A stretch of 64,000 bases of DNA from assembly GCA_031538565.1 (NCBI GenBank), contig JAVKLS010000041.1, positions 1 to 64,000 on the forward strand, given 5' to 3'. The stretch comes from JASGCK01 sp031538565. Lineage in GTDB: Bacteria > Pseudomonadota > Gammaproteobacteria > Burkholderiales > Burkholderiaceae_C. The translations under genes were made by a program, and so were the position numbers. Of the stretch, positions 59,796-64,000 are shown one piece after another (the stretch's first letter is position 1; each line of letters begins with the position of its first letter). The notes under the pieces are model-generated. The model did no database searches, had not been told where the DNA came from, and saw only the letters and a program-made list of their open reading frames with translations.

Positions 59796-60869
59796 TTAGG
59801 TTCGCCCTTGGCGATCAAGCAGCATGGCGTCGCCATAACTAAAAAATCGGTATCTGTTTGCAATGGCGTGAGCATACAGTTGCATGATGTGATCGCGCCC
59901 AGAAAAAGCCGATACCAGCATCAACAAGGTGCTTTTGGGGAGATGGAAATTGGTTAGCAGCAAGTCCACCATTTGAAACCGAAAGCCTGGCGTGATGAAG
60001 ATGTTGGTGTCGCCCGATAGTTGCTGTGTTTGTGCGTAACTCTCAAGTGCGCGGACGGTCGTGGTTCCTACCGCCACAACACGCCCGCCACGCGCCTTGC
60101 AATCGCTGATTGCGGCAAGCGTTGCGGGAGGGATCGCGTAGCGCTCGTGGTGCATGACGTGGTCTTCAATTTTTGCCGTCTTCATTGGTTGAAACGTTCC
60201 TGCGCCCACGTGCAGCGTGATGCTGGCAGTTTGTACGCCCTTTTGGGATAAGGCTTGCAGCACGTCGGCATCAAAATGCAAAGCCGCTGTGGGCGCTGCA
60301 ACCGCGCCTGGATGTTTGGCAAAAACGGTTTGATACCGCGCTGCGTCCTCTGGGTTGTCGGCGTGTTCGATCGCGCTGCCTTTGAGTCGCTCAATATAAG
60401 GCGGTAGCGGCACGTGTCCATGCTGCGCCATCAGCGCATACGGATCAGCAGAAAAGCGAAAGAGAAATAGCTCACCTTGGTTGCCTGCGCGTCCGAGCAG
60501 CGTTGCCGAAAAGCCGCCCTCGCGCCCTACGCCGCCGCCAGCACCCGCCATGCGGAGCACCGCGCCGATTTGCGGTTTTTTGCTCACGCGCAAATGCGCC
60601 ACGACTTCGCAGTTATCCAGCACGCGCTCGACTAGCAACTCCAATTTACCCCCCGTCGCCTTTTCGCCAAAAAGCCGCGCCTTGATCACCTCGGTGTCGT
60701 TAAACACCAGCAAGTCACCCGCTTGCAAAAGGCTGGGCAAGGCACTAAAGATGCGGTCCGTGGCGGGGGCGACTCGCCCATCTAGCAAGCGCGACTGGCT
60801 GCGCACGCGGGCAGGATGTTGCGCGATGAGGTCAGGTGCAAGCGTGAAGTCGAAATCGGAAGTATTCAT
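59796..60869 (-). CDS. queA: S-adenosylmethionine:tRNA ribosyltransferase-isomerase
   Basis: A 357-aa enzyme that builds the epoxyqueuosine ring on tRNA. LPPYIERL, the phosphate-binding region TASITLHVGAGTFQPM, and DLLLTNFHLPKSTLLMLVSAF are QueA signatures. In related genomes queA and tgt are often adjacent; here the AAA/TOPRIM-like pair separates them. It is divergent from recG with 23 nt between starts. Confidence 0.97.
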   Translation of the reverse strand: MNTSDFDFTLAPDLIAQHPARVRSQSRLLDGRVAPATDRIFSALPSLLQAGDLLVFNDTEVIKARLFGEKATGGKLELLVERVLDNCEVVAHLRVSKKPQIGAVLRMAGAGGGVGREGGFSATLLGRAGNQGELFLFRFSADPYALMAQHGHVPLPPYIERLKGSAIEHADNPEDAARYQTVFAKHPGAVAAPTAALHFDADVLQALSQKGVQTASITLHVGAGTFQPMKTAKIEDHVMHHERYAIPPATLAAISDCKARGGRVVAVGTTTVRALESYAQTQQLSGDTNIFITPGFRFQMVDLLLTNFHLPKSTLLMLVSAFSGRDHIMQLYAHAIANRYRFFSYGDAMLLDRQGRT

Positions 60870-60892
60870 AAGAGAATAGCGATTATCCGTTT

Positions 60893-62983
60893 ATGTTTAT
60901 GAATGCCGAGTCTCTTAATCGCCCCCCGCAAACCCACGCCCAGCGAGCCTTGGTAAAACTGGGGCTGGTGCGTGACCTAGATTTTGCGCTGCACTTGCCG
61001 CTGCGCTACGAGGATGAAACACATCTCACGCCGCTTGTGGATGCGCGGCATGGCGAGACGGTGCAAATTGAAGCCGTGGTGACGCACAGCGAAATCCAAC
61101 TTAAAGGCAAGCGTCAATTGCTGGTAACGGTGCAAGATGGCCGCGCCGAGTGTCAACTGCGATTTTTCAATTTTTATCCTTCACACCAGCGCACGCTGGC
61201 GGTGGGACAGCGACTGCGGATTCGTGGTGAGTTAAAAAAAACCGCGCAGGGTTTGTCGATGCTGCATCCTAGTTTCAAATCTGCCAGCGAAGAATTAGCG
61301 CAGGCGCTAACCGCCGTGTATCCGACCACGGCGGGTTTGCCGCAGGGCTACATCCGCAAAGCCGTGTGGAGTGGCTTGCACCGCGCCGTGCAGCGCAACG
61401 AATTGCTGCCAACAATTGATCTGCCAGATTTGCCAAGTCTTGCAGATGCGCTGGAGCTGCTGCACCACCCCACGCCCGACATAGCTGTTCGCGCATTGGA
61501 AGACAAAACGCATCCTGCGTGGCAGCGCCTTAAAGCCGAGGAGTTGCTGGCGCAGCAGCTTTCGCAACTCCAAGCTCGGCGCGAGCGAGAAAAAATGCAG
61601 GCAAACACGCTGCCTGCCGTTTGGCGGAAGCAATCTCTTGGCAGCTTGCCGAATCAACTGCTGTCGGTTTTGCCTTTTGCACTTACGCACGCTCAGGCGC
61701 GGGTGCAGCGTGAAATTGCGGACGATTTAGCACTTACAAAACCGATGAACCGATTGTTGCAGGGCGATGTGGGGTCTGGCAAAACGGTGGTTGCGGCGCT
61801 GGCGGCGGCGCAGTGTATTGAGGCGGGGTTTCAATGCGCCCTGATGGTTCCTACCGAAATTTTGGCGCAGCAACATTTCGCCAAATTGGTTAGTTGGCTC
61901 GAACCGTTGCTGGCGGCGCGGAGTCTGTCGGTTGCATGGCTGTCGGGCGCGCAAAAAACCAAAGAGCGGCGTGAAATGCTGGCAAAGATTGAGGCGGGCG
62001 AAGCTGCGCTGGTGGTGGGCACGCACGCCATCATCCAGAGCAAGGTTCAATTTGCGCGGCTGGCGCTAGTGATTGTGGATGAGCAGCATCGCTTTGGCGT
62101 TGCGCAGCGCTTGGCGCTAAAAGACAAAACCAAGGGTGACCAGTATCCGCATTTGTTGATGATGTCAGCCACGCCCATTCCGCGCACGCTGGCGATGAGT
62201 TACTACGCCGACTTGGATGTCTCCACCATTGATGAGTTGCCGCCAGGCCGCACGCCCATCGTGACCAAAATTATTGCAATGACAAAGCGGGATGAAGTGG
62301 TGCAGCGAATCGCGCAGCAAATTAAATCGGGGCGACAGGTGTATTGGGTGTGTCCTTTGATTGAAGAGAGCGAAGCCATCGACTTGGTCAATGCCACCGC
62401 CACCAAGGAGGCGTTGCAAGCGGCTTTGCCAGACGCTCGGGTCGCGCTTTTGCACTCAAAAATCGCCGCGCCAGAAAAAAAATCTATCATGCGCGCATTT
62501 GAAAAAAACGAAGTGCAAGTGCTGGTTAGCACCACGGTGATTGAAGTGGGCGTGGATGTTCCCAACGCGGCGCTGATGGTGATTGAGCACGCCGAGCGAT
62601 TTGGTTTGGCTCAACTGCATCAACTCCGAGGTCGCGTGGGGCGCGGGCTTGCCGCATCTGCTTGTGTTTTGCTCTACGCCGTGAGTGAGTCGGGTCGATT
62701 GGGTGAATCGGCACGCGCACGGCTCAAGGCAATGGTGGAGACCACAGATGGATTTGAAATTGCACGGCGCGACCTTGAGATACGCGGACCTGGGGAGTTT
62801 TTGGGAAGCCGTCAATCAGGCGCACAAATGCTGCGCTTTGCCGATTTGACAATGCCGCAAGACCAAGCATGGCTTAAGTGGGCGCAGCACCAAGCGCCCA
62901 CCCTGCTGGATAGCCAGCCAGACAAGGCGGCGCGGCACATGATGCGTTGGCTGCCGCATGGCGCGGAGTTTATGGGCGCATAA
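60893..62983 (+). CDS. recG: ATP-dependent DNA helicase RecG
   Basis: A 696-aa branch-migration helicase that regresses stalled forks. The wedge domain (about 50-150) precedes Walker A GDVGSGKTVVAAL, the Walker B VDEQHRFGVAQR, LLMMSATPIPRTLAM, and the C-terminal QLRGRVGRG motif VI. The start carries adjacent Met codons. The oxyR gene follows after 9 nt, a pairing common in Burkholderiales. Confidence 0.97.
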   Translation: MFMNAESLNRPPQTHAQRALVKLGLVRDLDFALHLPLRYEDETHLTPLVDARHGETVQIEAVVTHSEIQLKGKRQLLVTVQDGRAECQLRFFNFYPSHQRTLAVGQRLRIRGELKKTAQGLSMLHPSFKSASEELAQALTAVYPTTAGLPQGYIRKAVWSGLHRAVQRNELLPTIDLPDLPSLADALELLHHPTPDIAVRALEDKTHPAWQRLKAEELLAQQLSQLQARREREKMQANTLPAVWRKQSLGSLPNQLLSVLPFALTHAQARVQREIADDLALTKPMNRLLQGDVGSGKTVVAALAAAQCIEAGFQCALMVPTEILAQQHFAKLVSWLEPLLAARSLSVAWLSGAQKTKERREMLAKIEAGEAALVVGTHAIIQSKVQFARLALVIVDEQHRFGVAQRLALKDKTKGDQYPHLLMMSATPIPRTLAMSYYADLDVSTIDELPPGRTPIVTKIIAMTKRDEVVQRIAQQIKSGRQVYWVCPLIEESEAIDLVNATATKEALQAALPDARVALLHSKIAAPEKKSIMRAFEKNEVQVLVSTTVIEVGVDVPNAALMVIEHAERFGLAQLHQLRGRVGRGLAASACVLLYAVSESGRLGESARARLKAMVETTDGFEIARRDLEIRGPGEFLGSRQSGAQMLRFADLTMPQDQAWLKWAQHQAPTLLDSQPDKAARHMMRWLPHGAEFMGA

Positions 62984-62992
62984 AATCTCGCC

Positions 62993-63976
62993 ATGACTCT
63001 CACGGAACTCAAATACATAGTCGCTGTTGCACGTGAACGGCACTTCAGCAAGGCGGCAGATGCTTGTCATGTTTCGCAGCCTACGCTGTCGGTGGCGATC
63101 AAAAAATTAGAGACAGAACTAGATGTCAAATTATTTGAGCGTAGCTCAAGCGAAATCACAGTGACTCAGATTGGCGAGGAAATTGTGCGTCAAGCACAGC
63201 GCGTGATTGAGGAGACTGGGCAAATCAAAGAAATTGCCAAACGCGGGAACGATCCGCTGGCGGCAACGCTGAGCCTGGGTCTCATCCACACGATTGCGCC
63301 GTATTTGTTGCCTACGCTGATGCGCCAGGTGATTGATCGCACGCCGCAAATGCCTCTGGTGCTGCACGAAAACTTTACCCATCGCTTGCTGGTGCAATTG
63401 CGCCAGGGCGAAATTGACTGCGCTATTCTTGCCGAACCTTTTGATAGCGCCGGCCTGGCAATTGCGCCGCTGTACGACGAACCGTATCGCGTTGCGGTAC
63501 CAAGTAATCATCGACTGGCAAAGTGCTCGTCGATCAGTGGTGCCGAGTTGGAGTCGGAAAATCTTTTGCTGTTGGGCAGCGGACACTGCTTTCGTGATCA
63601 TGTGCTGAGCGTGTGCCCCGAGCACGCACAAAGCGATGTGCGTCATGCGTCGCCTCATTTTGGCAGTGCGGCGTTGGATGGTATTCGTAAAAGCTTTGAA
63701 GGCTCTTCGCTAGAGACCATCAAACACATGGTTGCTGCGGGCATGGGCGTGACCTTGGTTCCTAGCTTGTCGGTTCCTGCGGAGGTCAAGCGCACCAAAA
63801 CCGACGCGTTGCACGTGAAATATTTGCCGCTCAAACTTGCCAAGGGTGAACGCGAACCGATGCGCCGGGTCAGCCTTGTCTGGCGGCGTAGTTTTACCCG
63901 TTACGAAGCCATTGCCGCGCTACGCAATGCCGTGTATGCCTGTGCTTTTCCAAGCGTTGTGTGGTGCGCTGCGTGA
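62993..63976 (+). CDS. oxyR: Hydrogen-peroxide-inducible regulator OxyR
   Basis: A 327-aa LysR-type regulator. The helix-turn-helix lies at about 15-40 (FSKAADACHVSQPTLSVAIK). The sensor motif GSGHCFRDHVLSVC places Cys199 and Cys208 exactly where the E. coli OxyR redox pair lies, so disulfide activation is expected. It activates peroxide-defence genes. The gene ends 24 nt before the window edge. Confidence 0.96.
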   Translation: MTLTELKYIVAVARERHFSKAADACHVSQPTLSVAIKKLETELDVKLFERSSSEITVTQIGEEIVRQAQRVIEETGQIKEIAKRGNDPLAATLSLGLIHTIAPYLLPTLMRQVIDRTPQMPLVLHENFTHRLLVQLRQGEIDCAILAEPFDSAGLAIAPLYDEPYRVAVPSNHRLAKCSSISGAELESENLLLLGSGHCFRDHVLSVCPEHAQSDVRHASPHFGSAALDGIRKSFEGSSLETIKHMVAAGMGVTLVPSLSVPAEVKRTKTDALHVKYLPLKLAKGEREPMRRVSLVWRRSFTRYEAIAALRNAVYACAFPSVVWCAA

Positions 63977-64000
63977 TGCTGCTGTGGCGCGACGTGATAC

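Noticed and set aside
1..64000. CRISPR arrays, insertion sequences, integrases or prophage genes
   Set aside because: No regularly spaced repeats, transposase or integrase motifs were seen; the repeats present are one 76-bp pair and one 26-bp pair.

Overview
The window looks like a chromosomal segment of a betaproteobacterium, most likely Burkholderiales close to Comamonadaceae. The clues are a cytochrome aa3 oxidase operon (coxII with a fused cytochrome c domain, coxI, a 37-aa assembly protein, ctaG, DUF2970, coxIII), the recG-oxyR pair, a BioC-like methyltransferase lacking its usual SAM loop, and a Neisseria-like CsgG/DUF4810/DUF799 lipoprotein trio. The assignment rests on gene content and order, not on a database search. 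Genes are dense, often overlap by 1-14 nt, and switch strand often.

Layout. 1-6.7 kb: a gene-free leader with a hairpin and the first copy of a 76-bp repeat, then parC, an SDR dehydrogenase, a small membrane protein, an HcxB-like dehydrogenase and a Nudix/metallo-beta-lactamase fusion. 6.7-12.5 kb: a CAT-anticodon tRNA, a DMT exporter, tsaD, a SUMT gene, an Ala/Pro lipoprotein, a MaoC-like hydratase, trmL, comF and the BioC-like gene. 12.5-17.3 kb: the oxidase operon. 17.3-22.9 kb: priA, ybeY, tal and pgi. 22.9-27.2 kb: the second 76-bp repeat, an orphan sugar ABC permease, an SMP-30 gene and a large lipoprotein gene bracketed by a 26-bp exact direct repeat. 27.2-32.9 kb: hemH, then adenine deaminase with a nucleoside-type ABC transporter. 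33-38.3 kb: an aryl-CoA catabolic operon (aminobenzoyl/salicylyl-CoA monooxygenase, SDR, MarR regulator, Rid protein, glutaryl-CoA dehydrogenase). 38.4-42.8 kb: mpl, a DAHP synthase under an apparent Phe/Tyr attenuator, and the lipoprotein trio. 42.8-49.3 kb: a tightly overlapping operon from tldD through a sialidase-fold protein, GT9, GtrA and GT39. 49.3-56.5 kb: argS, a SPOR protein, dsbA, fmt, msrP and dsbD. 56.5-60.9 kb: tgt and queA, with a two-gene AAA ATPase plus TOPRIM-like cassette between them. 60.9-64 kb: recG and oxyR.

How the genes work together. Most of the window is core housekeeping: DNA topology and repair, tRNA modification, respiration, central carbon, haem and cell-wall recycling. 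The accessory parts are the orphan permease and lipoprotein region, the aryl-CoA operon, the envelope-sugar operon, and the ATPase/TOPRIM-like pair, which has the architecture of known phage-defence modules. The most striking regulatory element is the aroG leader: a 24-codon ORF holding five Phe and two Tyr codons within eight codons, followed by mutually exclusive antiterminator and terminator hairpins.
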